DNA from: Scortum barcoo
Taxonomy: Eukaryota > Chordata > Actinopteri > Centrarchiformes > Terapontidae
Direction: 5' to 3'
Length of the DNA stretch: 64,000 bases
NCBI GenBank assembly: GCA_023238725.1
Contig: CM041546.1
Location: forward strand, 14,608,483 to 14,672,482
This document shows positions 1-11,486 of the stretch, one piece after another. A program made the translations under genes and the position numbers. Positions within the stretch are counted from its first letter, which is position 1; every line of letters starts with the position of its first letter. The notes under the pieces were generated by a model, which ran no database searches, had not been told where the DNA came from, and saw only the letters and a program-made list of their open reading frames with translations.

Positions 1-209
1 AGAAAAGTGAATCACCATATGAGAAAAGAATAGACTATTATATATATGATTATATAATAAGGAAAACATAATAAGGGGAGATTTCCATTACACTAGTTAG
101 ACCAATCCACAAGATGGTTACCCTGCTTGAAGCTGAGTAATGCAGCCCTTGTTTTCTAATTGCCTTTCCTCACACCAAACATCATAAACATTATCTGAAT
201 TATTATTTG
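1..209. other. AT-rich left edge, nothing assigned
   Basis: No coding or RNA signal is seen. The stretch lies directly 5' of recognisable retrotransposon gag sequence, so it may be the 5' part of that element. No long terminal repeat matching the 3' flank could be recognised by eye. Confidence 0.3.
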
Positions 210-470
210 AATCCTTGGATTCAACAAACCAGACAAGCCCAAAAAATATTTCCCCTTTTGTGACAATGTCCAGCACTATTTCAATCAGTGTTCAGAGTTT
301 AAGAAACTCACAAAGTGGCCTGGATTAAAACAGGGAGGCGGTGCTGAAATGTGGAAGAGATCACCAAGCAGCGCAGTGTTACCTCAAGGCTAAATGTCAG
401 CAGTGCAGCCAAACTCACTTGGAAATACTTCACGAAGTCAACTTCATCTGTGAGGCCAGAGATGCCAGCC
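210..470 (+). pseudogene. BEL Gag C-terminal zinc-knuckle remnant
   Basis: Two cysteine clusters spaced like the tandem zinc knuckles at the C-terminus of BEL Gag are visible. One lies near 240-310 (FPFCDNVQHYFNQC). The other lies near 345-450 (KCGRDHQAAQCYLKAKC followed by QQCSQTHLEILHEV). Zinc knuckles bind the RNA genome in the particle. The clusters fall in different frames with stops between them, so no intact Gag exists. The N-terminal part of Gag was not recognised. Confidence 0.7.
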
Positions 471-559
471 TCAGTAACCATGCAGCCAGCAACTTACTAC
501 CTGGATCCCTCTTGGAGAAGCAGTTGTGTGCTGCTGAAAATGGTTAAGGTGTTTCTGGT

Positions 560-1892
560 ATGGTAAAAGGAGGATTGAGGCGTATGCAATCCTGGATGAT
601 GGGTCAGACCGCACAATCCTCCACCACAATGCTGCTCAATAGCTGGGACTTCAGGGACAGTGTGAAGAGCTGGCACTCAGAACTATCTGCTAGGACACCC
701 CAACTGTGCCAGGAAGGACAGTTTCCTTTTCCGTGTCCTCCACCACTCTCCCCCAGAAACAATTCCAGATCCACAGAGCCTTCACTGCCATAGAGCTCAA
801 CCTCTCCAAACACTCACACCCTGCTGAAACCTTGCAGAAGACTTATCGTCAACTCAGACATCTGCCTCTCCACTCATTCAATCAGGCACAACCCCTGCTG
901 CTCATTGGCTCGAACTATCCTCACCTCATCACACCAGACTATCCTCACCTCATCACACCAGTTGAGCCAGTACACTTAGGGCCTCCATGTGGCCTAACAG
1001 CCCTAAAGACATGACTCGGTTGGACCCTTCAAGGCCCTGCCAAAGTACTTCTGCATCAGCCCTCAGCTCCTCAGTGCCTGCTCACCAACACCCAGACTCT
1101 GTCCGCCGAACTTCTCAATCACGTGACTAAACTCTGGCAGACAAATGTCCTACCATACCAGAATGAGAAGCTCATCACACGCTCCAAGCTCGATGCGGCA
1201 GCAGTCAGGATGCTGAATGAAAAGACAATAAGAGTGGACATGGACAGCATTCAAAGGTACGCAATACCCCTACTGTGGAGAGAAGTTGTCCCACCTCTCC
1301 ACTCATCAAAGAAGTCAGTGTTGGGACACCTGCTCCGGACCAAAAAACGCCTGGCTAAGGACCCTGTTAGAGTGGAAAGTTCCATCTGAGAAATCAAGAC
1401 ATTGTTGGATGCTATGTCAGCAAACTCACTCCTGCTGAAGTACAAGTCATTTCCCAACTCCTGGTACATACCTCATCACATGGTCACCCACAATGGCAAA
1501 GATCGCATTGTGTTTAATCGTTCATTCACATATCAAGGTGCCAGCCTGAATGAACACCTCCTTCCAGGACCCACATTAGGATCCACTCTGCTTGGTGTCC
1601 TGCTCCGCTTAAGGGAGTATTCCACTGTAACAAGCCTCCTGCCTGAGGACCAACCCTTCCTCCAGTTCCTCTGGAGAGACATGGATCGCAGTGCCGTCCC
1701 TGACGTCTACGAATGGCAGATGTTGCCATTTGGCACGACGTGCAGGCCATGCTGCGCCACCTATGCTCTTCAAAGGCATGTTCTGGATCATAGTCAACCA
1801 GGTGAAGATACCTACCACTCTGTTGAGTCCTGCTACTATGTTGACAACCTCCTCCGGAGCTTCACCTCTGAGTCAGAAGCCAAGCACCTTGT
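560..1892 (+). pseudogene. BEL Pol remnant: aspartic protease and first part of reverse transcriptase
   Basis: Near 590-700 the sequence reads AILDDGSDRT, the aspartic protease active-site signature of BEL elements, with an in-frame stop soon after. From about 1270 to 1890 there is reverse transcriptase. It includes the palm region with DRIVFNRS-type residues, and at about 1830-1850 YYVDNLLRSF, where YVDN is the polymerase catalytic box. A stop codon at 1387-1389 separates two readable pieces. The polymerase then runs into the inserted LINE and resumes at 2549. Confidence 0.75.
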
Positions 1893-2507
1893 CAACAAGC
1901 TACAGCAGTTGAGCAGCGGAGTCTGTGTACCGCAAAGGGCAGAGTCGACTGTACTTCTTGAGGCGGCTGCGGTCATTCAATATCTGTCCCCCCCTGCTCC
2001 GGAGCTTGTACCATACGGTGGTCGCCAGTGCCCTGTTTTTTGCAGTGGTCTGCTGGGGAGAGGGCCTTCGCACTGCAGACAAGAACAGGCTGAACAAACT
2101 TATTAAAAAAGCAGGGTCTGTGGTTGGTACAGAACTACCACTACTCCAACAGGTGACGGAAGGAAGGATGCTCTCAAAGCTCCAGGCCATCCTGACTAAT
2201 GCTTCCCACCCCCTTCATGCCCTGGAGGTGATCAACAACAGCACCTTCAGTAACAGACTGATTGCACCAAAGTGCAGGACTGAGCATCCTCAGAAAGATC
2301 TTCTTTCAAGCTGCTGTCAAACAGTTCAATGCACATTGTTGCTGATGTCCACATATGCACTTGGCCTTGTTTATGCCCTCCGCTCTGCCAGTCGCTTTCT
2401 ATGGAGGAGTATGTATATATTTTTGATAGATGTATGTATGCGATGTTTTCTTTCTGTTATGTGTGAGCTGCTGCAACAGCATAATTTCCTGTAAAGGATC
2501 ATTAAAG

Positions 2508-2548
<41 letters not shown>
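1893..2548 (+). mobile_element. 5'-truncated L2-like LINE inserted in the BEL element
   Basis: The stretch encodes the C-terminal end of a LINE reverse-transcriptase polyprotein. Recognisable blocks are YRKGQSRLYFLRRLRSF and FFAVVCWGEGLRTADKNR. It finishes in a short 3' UTR and a TATC tandem tail, as L2-type elements of fish do. AAGCT is found just before the insert (about 1888-1892) and again just after the tail (2549-2553), which would fit a 5-bp target duplication. BEL coding similarity resumes at once on the far side. Only the final roughly 650 bases were integrated, as is typical of incomplete target-primed reverse transcription. The 5' limit is uncertain by some tens of bases. Confidence 0.75.
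2508..2548 (+). repeat. (TATC)n microsatellite, LINE 3' tail
   Basis: About ten uninterrupted TATC units form the 3' terminus of the inserted LINE. They probably arose from the element's own tail repeat rather than independently. Confidence 0.95.
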
Positions 2549-2549
<1 letters not shown>

Positions 2550-4775
2550 AGCTCCTCCTGTCAGGCGGGTTCGAACTATGCCAGTGGGCTACCAATGCTC
2601 CAGAGATCATCAGCCAGATGCCACCAGAGTCAAGATGAGAGAGCAGTGAACTTTGACTCTTAATGGATGGGGCTGAGCCACTGGAGCGGACTTTAGGATT
2701 ACTGTGGCACAGCATGTCAGACACCATCACGTACTGACTCTGCCACACTGAGCATCTTGCGCCCACCATGTGTATCATCTACCGAGTCCTAGCCAGACAG
2801 TATGACCCCCTTAGGCCTACTCATTCCCTACACCACCAGAGCTAAAATACTGGTGCAGCACCTCTAGAGTAAGAAAAGAGACTGGGATGACCCACAACTG
2901 CCAAGTGACCTACTCTAGCTGTGACAAGCCTGGGAGAGTGAACTTGATCAGTTCCCTGCCATCTCCCTTCCCAGGTGCTACACTCATTCAAAGACAACGT
3001 CACCACCTGCCTTCAAAGCATTCACATCTTTTCAGATGCGTCGCAGAAAGCATATGGCTCCGTAGCCTACCTTCAGACAGTGGACCAGTCAGGAGAGATC
3101 CAAGTGGCATTCCTGGCAGCAAGATCCCGAGTCGCCCCAGTCTGTCAGCAATCTATCCCAAGGCTGGAACTCTGTGCTGCCCAAACTGGTGCTCAAATGG
3201 CTGCCGTTTTGAAGAAAGAGTTCACCCTCCACATCTCCAGTCTTGAACTGGCTGCAGTCGCAATCTCATTACAAAGTGTTCGTTGGCACCAGAGTTGCGG
3301 ACATCCAGGAACTGACAGAGGGTTGTCCATGGTGGTACGTGAAGTCAGAAGAGAATCCAGCTGACGACATAACCAACTCCTTGGTCACAACCGCTGGAGC
3401 AATGGACCTGCATTTCTACAGCAAGATGAAGCATCCTGGCCGGCCTCACCAGATCTCTCGTCAGAGAGCCAGCTGAACTACGAAAGGCTGACTTCTGTGG
3501 ACATATCTCATTGTCTCCTGATCCATGTCTGCTTGATACATGTGCCTTCAACAACTTCAATAATTTCAACAGCGGCAGACTATTACAAGCAGACTGAATT
3601 AGCCCTGTTCAGGAAAGTACAAAGAAACAGTTTCCCAGACAAATTTGCTCTCCTGTCATCCCAGAAACCTGTCCTGGTGAGCAGCAGATTACTCACCTTG
3701 GCTCCTGAGTATGACCAAGAAGCCCAGCTGATCCGTGTTGGAGGGCATCTCTGCAGATGTGAAACCCTCTGCCAAGATACCCTGCATCCAATTGTTGGCA
3801 AGAGGCTGTCCGCAAACATCAACATAAATGTCCCGAATGCAAAAAGTGGCGTGGCAACCCAGCTATCCCTAAAATGGCGGACCTTCCACCCTCCAGTTTA
3901 TGGCTCCATCGCTCCAGCATTCTACTCCACAGGCATGGACTGTTTTGGACCGTACCTCATCAAGAATGGACGGCACATAGAAAAGCAACAGGGGATAATA
4001 TTCAAATGCTTGACAACCCATGCCATACACCTGGATCTGCTAGCCAACATGGATACAGACTCATTCCTGATGGCACTTCGCCGCTTCATCCGGGAGACTG
4101 TTAGAGCTGTTATCTGACCAAGGCACAAACTTCAAAGGCTGCAGTGCTGTACTCAAAGAAGGGTTCAGCTCACTCACCCCATCCCTACAAGCACAACTTT
4201 CCAGTCAGCAAATTCACTTGCAGTTCAATCTCCCGCAATTTGCGCCACAATTTGGCGGTTCCTGGGAGCGTGAGATCCGTTCAATCAAATCCACTCTACA
4301 CACCACCTTGGGATCTCAGTTTGTCACAGAGGAGGTCTTGAGAACAATCCTCCTGGAAGTGGAGAGCATCATCAACTCCAAGCCCCTGGGATACACCTCA
4401 TCAGATGCTGCGGATCCAGATCCAATCACTGCCACAAGTCATCTACTCAGACACAGAGCTTCTCAGCTGTCACAGAGGGAGGCAGTGCCAAGCCGTGGCT
4501 GAGCAATTCTGGATCCACTTCTTCAGGAATTATCTGTCCTGCTCCAGACCTGCTCCAAATGGCAACAAGACAGAAACGAACTTACTGTTGGCACAATCGT
4601 TCTCATAGTTGACCAGTAGCTCCCATGTGCCCTGTGGCCAGTTGGAAAGGTTACTGCAGTCATTCCTGGTGCTGATGGCAGGGTACGGACTGCCCAGATC
4701 CAAGTCCGAGACAAGAAGTACACATGGCCAGTTACACGGCTCATCAGACTCCCAGCACTCCCCCAGACACCTTTG
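2549..4775 (+). pseudogene. BEL Pol remnant: end of RT, RNase H, integrase
   Basis: After the LINE the polymerase connection domain resumes (GGFELCQWATNAPEIISQMP). RNase H is seen at about 3010-3240, with FSDASQKAYGSVAYL and PRLELCAA. The integrase linker with its zinc-binding region lies near 3690-3800 and the core near 3930-4450, with MDCFGP and the later GGSWER and INSKPL blocks. The C-terminal region reads KYTWPVTRLIRLPALP near 4715-4765. Several frameshifts and stops (for example around 3365 and 4115) show that it is non-functional. Confidence 0.75.
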
Positions 4776-4780
4776 CTTTA

Positions 4781-5345
4781 CAAAGTTTGGGGCGGCTGTT
4801 CAAAAGGTCACCCACCCCTCAACAGTTTCTAGGCACCCCTCTTTCAGCCCATCCACAGTTAACATGCACAGCCCCAAAGTCTGGCCTTCACGTGAACAGC
4901 ATCCCATTCCACACTCTGCACCAATGAAAAGACTCTGGTCATCCTGTCCATCACCTCCACAGCCATATAGGTGAATCATCGGGTCCAAACCAAAAAAGAG
5001 GCTTCACATACTGCTGTGCATTTTGGACTTCATTCAGGCCAGAGGACGACTTCACAATCTGCGGGTTTTGGACTTTATTCAAGCCAGAGGAGAGATTTCA
5101 CACTCTTTGGCATTTTTTTTGGAATTTATACAGACTTCTTTAACATAGGGTGAACAGTTTTTTCATTCCTGTCCATCCATGATGCCATGTCAAGAGAGTG
5201 TGTGTTATTCATTGGATTATTCATCTGTTCTAAGCCGGACAAGCTGCGGAGTTTACAGCGACATTTATTGAATCAACAGCCTAGGATTCCTACAGTTATC
5301 ATCCCTGAGTTCACGTATTGGTGTTCAGAAAATCCAACTCCTCAA
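4781..5345. other. Post-Pol tail of BEL element / unassigned
   Basis: No gene is seen. Between about 5000 and 5130 a roughly 45-base unit containing TTTTGGACTT and CCAGAGGA is repeated two to three times with divergence. The position after integrase suggests the untranslated 3' part of the retrotransposon, possibly including a 3' LTR, but I could not define LTR ends. Confidence 0.4.
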
Positions 5346-6700
5346 TTACAGTTGCAGTTTGTTAAGGTCACCCTAATGTGAATTTGAATGTATTATTGTG
5401 AATTTATCCACAATAATACATTCTAATTTGTTGATTCATTTCTTTTTACATCATTAATCTGAATCTGCAAAGTAACTAGTAACCAGAATGAGTTAAAAGA
5501 ACAGTGTTTTCATTTGAGTTGTGGTGCAGTGGAAGTATAAAGTAACATGAAATGGAAATACTTGTGTACAAGTACCTCAAAATAGTTAAGTGCAGTCCTT
5601 GAGGAAGTGTACTTAGTTACTATGTCAAGGCACGAGGCAGTGTTTTATTCTAGATTTAAGGAGACACTTAAGGCTTCTGGTCAAACCTTGTGTAGAAAAA
5701 CACACTCACATGATGCAGAGATATGGTGTTACTCAATTTCCTGGCACTACCAGGCTCTACTACAGGTTAAAGACCCACCCTTTACTTGTTGGCAATATTA
5801 AAAAATAAAAAATTTCCTCAACGCAACCAATCAGATTTATATGTGCTCATGAGTGATCTAAAATATGTCCCTAAACATAGCCAATGTCACTACAGGATTT
5901 AGCAGCAGGTACTTCTGAGGACATTCAAAGTCTATTTCTAACCTTAAAAGCAGCAGTTGACAAATCACTAATAGGATTAAATTACTGTGAATTAGACTGA
6001 CGTAATCAGCACCTCACTGTGTGGTGCTAGTGCGAAAGACACTTGTCAGTCAGTATTGGTAACGACAGCAGGTAACAGTCCTGGCATCTTACTTGTTCAA
6101 CAAACCTGATTCAATCTAAGAAATGAAAAAAAATGTTTTTTGTTTTTTTTTATTGGTGGTTTAGTAGCACATACAGAAACACAGGATGAAGACAAAAGTG
6201 AATAAAATCTAACATTTGTATCTGTTATCATTAAATTGCCTGAAGTGCAGCTGAGCTAAAAACATGTTGCTTCTCTGAATATAAAAGTTTAAAGACAAGC
6301 ATTCCAGTTTATTCATCTGAATCTAAATCTTAAATATATTAAGCTAAAAAGTCATTTTATCAACTTAAAGTGATGCAATCTGTATATCTGCTGAGAAACC
6401 CAACAATAAAAACCTGATAAAAACAAAGTAGCTTTCAACCTAAAAATTGAAACATCCCACAACGCTGATGGTGTCAAGTCAAATAGCTGAAATAAAAAAA
6501 GACAATTACAACAAAGTGTTACACAACAACTCGTTGGTCTCCAGTGCTCTGAGGTGCTCTGAGTGCGTCAAAGTTTACAGTGTCTGTGGTGCAATAATTC
6601 AGTGTTTACGCTGTTTTATCTTCCCTAATTGGTTAATTAGAACATCACTCAGTTCGTACATGACTGGTGTCCAGGTGTCACAGTAGTCAGATGGCAGAAC
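5346..6700. repeat. Duplicated block, left copy
   Basis: This stretch matches 10325-13260 base for base over long runs. Examples are 5395-5475 with 10398-10478, 5560-6083 with 11495-12023, 6087-6535 with 12219-12633, and 6543-6690 with 13115-13240. Relative to the right copy it lacks the hAT element, a roughly 195-base segment and a roughly 480-base segment that holds the last ptpn6 exon. No coding potential is apparent here. The first 300 bases contain a common teleost short repeat (around ACTTAGTTAC), but the remainder looks unique to this pair. Confidence 0.85.
5395..5630. repeat. Teleost interspersed repeat fragment (hAT-derived family)
   Basis: Phrases such as ATCTGCAAAGTAACTAGTAA, ATGAAATGGAAATACT and GTGTACTTAGTTACT belong to a short, highly repeated element of percomorph genomes, recognised from memory. 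Shorter relics of the same family appear near 17140-17225 and 22385-22470. The intact ATGGAAAT at 5552-5559 is the empty counterpart of the hAT target site in the right-hand copy. Confidence 0.5.
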
Positions 6701-8088
6701 ATACACCAAAGACATCCCACACAGACAGTAACCAGGAACACTGTGGTTGACAGGTGCACCTCAACATGTTCTTGAGTTATACATGAACGGATGTACACTA
6801 TGTACTATGTAAGAGAACAGTACATGTCTGGTACATCTGTCATGTTTGGTCTCAGGAAGTAGGTCTTTTTAGTCCTCTGCTGCCATTTTTAAAATCTGGT
6901 TGAGAAATTGAAGAAAAACCTGAATAAAAGTGTGGAGAAATGTGACAACAACTGCAGACATTGGGTTTTTTTTTGTTTTTTTTTTACTTTCAAGTGTCAA
7001 CCATCTGTATATATTAGAGTGAAAATGTATTTTTCCAGCACTACATTCATTTTCCACACTCAAAAATGCCTTCAGCTCCATTAAGACGGCTATAAATCAC
7101 ACCCCGCAAAGTCGAAAGCATGGCTGCTGTCACATTACTTTAAAGCACGGTCACACTGAGCATTGATCTTATCCTCCTCCGCAGATGTAGACACTGTGAT
7201 CAGTTGCAGCACACAAGACAGCGTGGAGAGCAGCCTTCCCATAACTCCACTGAAGGTTTCTGTTTCATTCGCCGAATCCAACCACACAAGTGCTGGATGC
7301 AACACCAGCAATTTCTTCAGGACCTACTCAGAACCACAGGAGGACGAGTACTGTGGGACATAACCAAGTTACTGCTATAGCCAGTTTTCAACCTTTAAAC
7401 TTAGAATTTATTTATACTGATTTGGAAGAATGTTTGCTGCCCCCTGCAGGACTTCAATGAGAGGTCCAGCTCAAGTTTTGATATTTCTGTTTCCCTGACA
7501 ATGAAGAAAACAGTCAAAAAGAAAGAAGCAAACAAAAAACACTGGAGGTCTGTACTGGAGTCATTTCCTTTGATGTGAATTAGTCTTAAAAGGAGTTACA
7601 CAAGTGAAAGCAGCACTGTCGGTGGTTTTTAGCTACAGCTCAGCCATGTCTCTACTTAAGAAACACGGCTAAGTGTTACGTATGTTGATATTGTACATTG
7701 TTCTTGTGTCAACAAATCCAATGAAAAATGAAAAAAAAATGACTGTATCAGACAAACATGCATGAATATGCAGTCAAACATAATGTAGCGTATTCTTCTT
7801 AGTCATAGAGCTCAAATGTCCAAAAACAGTTAAAAGCAAGGTGGGAACTTAATTATTCCCAGCACTTTCTGTGATGTAGTATGCTTCCTTATCATAGGAA
7901 GTCATTAGGAAATGACTCTTTACATTAAGGTAGTAGCCTAGTGATGTACCAGTATCATTGTGATATTTCAAAATGATGTTGATTATAATACAAGAAAAAG
8001 AAAACTATAAATATTATTCAAATCTTGTACCAAAGTCCTAACTATATTCACTAAAGTTACTTAGTCATGAAAACACATTTTGGTTACT
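6701..8088. other. Non-coding flank, probably includes rbp5 3' UTR
   Basis: No convincing exon is seen on either strand. A 66-codon plus-strand open frame at 7163-7363 shows no family resemblance. The segment lies immediately downstream of the rbp5 stop codon on the minus strand, so its right part is likely 3' UTR. Confidence 0.4.
7407..7412 (-). terminator. Candidate rbp5 polyadenylation signal
   Basis: AATAAA is present on the minus strand about 680 bases past the rbp5 stop. It is one of few such hexamers there. Use of this site is inferred only from position. Confidence 0.3.
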
Positions 8089-9635
8089 TCAATCAGCCTT
8101 CTTGAAGACTTGCTTGGCAACCACGCCTTGAACTCTCATCTCCTGCAAACAGGAGAGGAGAGAGGAGGGGGCAGAGGAGGAGGAAGGAGAGGATGGGTGG
8201 GGTGGTGAGAATCAATAAGACAGTTTGGCACATCAAAAGGAGAGTGAAATGAGTGATACACAAACCTGGGATTGTATCCAAAATACAATCCCATTTCCCT
8301 CTCCGCTGCCCTAGACCTCATCCTTTGACCTCAACAAGGCAATGAATAACCCTGGCTTATTTGCATGCTCTCCCTCCCATTTAGCATCTTTTTCCTGTTA
8401 TGTTTTCATTATCCTTGTTCAGTCCCCCCCCCCCCCCCCGCTTCCACTGCTTTGGCCTACTTCACGGCCTTCCACACGTCCTTACCAAATGCAGCTTGTT
8501 GCCCTCCAGCCAGTGCGTCCAGCCTCGTCCTTCCTTCTCGCCTCGCTGTACACAGACCAGGTTGTCTCCGTCCCAGCTCACCGTGGTCTGTATAAGCACA
8601 CAGAGATGCTGTGTTACTGCGTGCAATTAGTATGTAAAGTGGCTCATGCGCTCAATCCCACACGGACAAGAGGCTTTGTGCAGAGCATGATTGTGGCCAT
8701 GAGTTCAAAAACATGTTCTTTCAACATAATGCCAGCTCTGATTCATGCTCTAGTTTCCTGTTGTTCTGAAGACTAGTTCAGTGTTCATTTTAAATTCACT
8801 GCTTTCTCTGTCTCACACACAAACTCACACATTAGTCACTTCAACTCAAACAGGGTTTTAAGCAGCGGGGGGTGATTACAACACACGCAAAAAATCCCAG
8901 CAGCAGGAGGGTCAACTTTCCTCAGATGTTCCAGATTAAACACACAAAGCAATCTTGTATAACAAGTAATTGTGCTGTATATCCAAACAAGTCAGCATTC
9001 AAGTGCATAAAAAAAATAAAAACAGCAACACAACCACACCTGACAGGTCCGGCCATCAACTGGTCCCAGGTCTTCGGTAAACTCTTTTCCGATGGTGAAA
9101 TCCATATCGAAGTTCCTTGAAGGTGGTGAGAGTGCGGATCTTCATGGCCCCCGTGGCCGGGTCGTGGGTGATCTCTTTGGTGGGCTTAAGCAGACACACA
9201 ATCTTCCTCAGGGCAGAATTTATATCTGGGAGAGGACAATGAATGATCAAAGCGATATAACATGAGCTGCAGTTCATTGTTACTCTACTGAAAAGGGAGT
9301 CACACCACTGTCAGTGCAGACAGAGTCAATACACCCTGTGTGTGTGTGTGTGTGGGGTCATGTAAAGGACAAGGTGGTGATTGCAGGCTGCATAGAAAGA
9401 TGACCCCAATAGGCAAGAAGAGAAATAAAAATGAAAACAAGATTGTTTCAAATAAAAGGAAACTTGGGTCTGGCTGTGCGTGCTGTGTAGGAGGGGAGAG
9501 AGAGCTGACTTGTTTTTTAGGGTTCCAGCTGCAGTAAAAGGCACACTGATGCGACTCACCTAAAGCTGCGAGGTAGTTGTCCATATTGTCCTGTTCCGCC
9601 ATGTGATACGTGCCGGAGTAATTTGGTTTAGACAT
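8089..9635 (-). CDS. rbp5: Cellular retinol-binding protein, RBP5-like, with exon-2 frameshift
   Basis: Four exons in the canonical intracellular lipid-binding-protein pattern: 9560-9635, 9040-9225, 8486-8587 and 8089-8142. All are bounded by GT-AG sites. The product would be about 138 aa, close to the 135 of human RBP5, and binds retinol in the cytosol. It begins MSKPNYSGTYHMAEQDNMDN. The exon 3 block NLVCVQRGEKEGRGWTHWLE keeps the glutamine that hydrogen-bonds retinol in CRBPs, and the end is KQVFKKAD. RBP5 rather than RBP7 or RBP2 is favoured by NMDNYLAAL, VDGRTCQ and the neighbouring ptpn6. Oddity: exon 2 is 186 bases where phase requires 185. An extra G after codon TTCAAG (about 9116-9120) throws the rest of exon 2 out of frame, while exons 3-4 remain clean. 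It is either a sequence error or a recent loss of function. Confidence 0.85.
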
Positions 9636-10324
9636 GTTATTCTTTCACAAACTCAACACTTTTCCTTCTTCTTGTCTTTTTTTTTTTGCTCCTCGAGTCA
9701 ACTCAGGGTTCCACGGATCAGCAGCCGCCTGATCTGATATCACTTTCACTTGCGCAGCGTCTCGGCGCAGAGCCCGGATCGGACGCGTAAAGATGAGCCT
9801 GTTGCGCGCTGTGTGAGGCTCCCTCCCGCCGCTGAGCTCGGTCCTGATGAAAGTTTTTCTGCAGCCGCACATGCAAGTGGGAGGTTCATGCATCTCTCTC
9901 CCGACGCTTCATCCGGAGGGATCAGTTGCGGAGCAGGGGGCGGCGCTTCCGATCCCTCAAAACGTGGTGGCGAGTGGAGGTGAAGATGTGTGTGCATGTT
10001 GCAGGCGTGTGTGTGCACAGACCGGGAGCTGACCGGTGTGTTAATGTAGTATCTGAAATTCCATATGTTGAATGACTTCATGGGTTTGTTATGTTTAGTT
10101 AAGGGTCCCACGTTTGGTGCCTCTCTCGTGTCTCTCACTTAAGGCAGCAACAGCACCGTGCAGATGTTCTCTATTAAAAATACATCTAAATCTATTCTGC
10201 CTTTAAAATAGCTCTAACGTACTTTTAAAAGAAGTATTTGCATTAAAATATACTTACATGCACTTTGGCCCATTTCAGTATTGGATTATAATTATTGATA
10301 CAGTCATGTGTTCATGGTTTTAAT
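9636..10324 (-). promoter_or_regulatory. rbp5 5' flank, GC-rich
   Basis: The sequence just upstream of the rbp5 start codon is much richer in G, C and CpG (about 9700-9990) than the surrounding AT-rich DNA, consistent with a promoter and 5' UTR. No TATA box was assigned. From about 10030 onward it turns AT-rich and featureless up to the duplicated block. Confidence 0.45.
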
Positions 10325-10512
10325 GTTGCAGTTTGTTGAGGTCGGCCTAATGTGAATTCTGCCCAGAGTATTTTATAAAACAATTTCAAATAGATAAAAT
10401 ATTTATCCACAATAATACATCCTAATTTGTTGCTTCATTTCTTTTTACATTGTTAATCTGAATCTGCAAAGTAACCAGTAACCATAACCACTAGTAAGCA
10501 TGAAATGGAAAT

Positions 10513-11486
10513 CAGAGATGTAAAGTAACGAAGTAGGACTACTTCACTACTGTACTTTAAGTATTAAAATGCTGAATCTGTACTTTATTGGAGTATTATT
10601 GTTTTTCCCTACTTCCACTTTTACTTCACTACATATTTTTGATGAGTTGAATACTTTTACTCCGATACATTTTCTAAAAGTAACATCGTTACTCGTTATT
10701 ATAGTTTGACGGACCATTATTATATTACTGCCAACCGACTACAAGCATGTTTGGTGGAGCTGGCTTGTCATTGGGTGATCGAGCTGCCTCACAACATCAC
10801 GTTCAGTTTGATCCCGCCCTGCCTTTCGGTTTGCAGAAGTATATGGACAGAAAGCTTCTAACGTGACTTTAGAGAAGGAAGAAGAGGAACCACCCACCCC
10901 CTCGACTTCAAGGGGAAGAAGGAGAGCACCCCTGGCCGTACTTAGCGTGCATGTTTTCTTATGCTGGAGTGAAGGATAATTCCTACCGAATGAAGTGTTT
11001 ACTCTGCCTCTCGAAAGAATGAGAAATAATGAATTTCTGCATTCTGAAAAATGACTGTGCTTTATGCAAACAAGTTTCATACAGAAGGAAATAAGCTGTG
11101 GTTGTAAGAACGCACAAGATATTTGTTCTGTTTTGTTTACAAAGCGTTAATCTAAATATGTTTAAGGTTCTCTGATCACTTGCTTTGTTGAGTGTCCTTC
11201 AGACTTATGAGGATATTCATAAACAATGTGATATTCACATTTTCGACTGCTTTCTTTATTACCAACATTAAATATTAAAACTTCATACTTGTACTTTTAC
11301 TTTCAATACTTGAGTACATTTTAAAGATGACAGACTACTTTTAATACTTAAGTACAAAAAATATTGAATACTTTAATACTTTTACTTGAGTACCACGCTT
11401 AAAGAAGACTTCTACTCAAAGCATTTTTTGGTAGAGTATCTGTACTTTTACTCAAGTCTGTGTCTCTGCTACTTTTTACATCTCTG
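10513..11486. mobile_element. Non-autonomous hAT-like DNA transposon with 8-bp TSD
   Basis: The termini read CAGAGATGTAAAGTA at the left and the inverse complement CAGAGATGTAAAAAGTA at the right. The element is flanked by perfect 8-bp direct repeats ATGGAAAT at 10505-10512 and 11487-11494. The unoccupied sequence survives at 5552-5559 in the left duplicate. An 8-bp target duplication with short terminal inverted repeats is diagnostic of the hAT superfamily. The interior (about 10930-11025) has a faint plus-strand trace of a BED-type zinc finger (WPYL, then DNSYRMKCLLC), but no transposase is intact. The element is 974 bases long. Confidence 0.85.

Larger units (their letters stand above)
210..4780 (+). 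mobile_element. Degenerate BEL/Pao LTR retrotransposon (gag-pol remnant)
   Basis: The order of domains is that of a BEL/Pao element: Gag zinc knuckles, an A17-type aspartic protease, reverse transcriptase, RNase H, then an integrase zinc-binding region and core. All are readable on the plus strand, but many frameshifts and stop codons break the frame, so the copy is dead. A LINE insertion splits the reverse transcriptase. The last recognisable Pol sequence ends near 4775. The LTRs were not identified with confidence, so both outer limits are approximate. Family assignment rests on characteristic motifs such as LDDGSDRT in the protease, YVDN in the polymerase and MDCFGP in the integrase. Confidence 0.85.

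Noticed and set aside
1..5345. Paired long terminal repeats for the BEL element
   Set aside because: No matching terminal sequences could be found by eye between the first 209 bases and 4781-5345, so LTRs are not called.
7163..7363. Plus-strand 66-codon ORF with serine-rich product
   Set aside because: There is no splice context, no similarity I recognise, and it sits in presumed rbp5 3' flank. It is probably a chance ORF.
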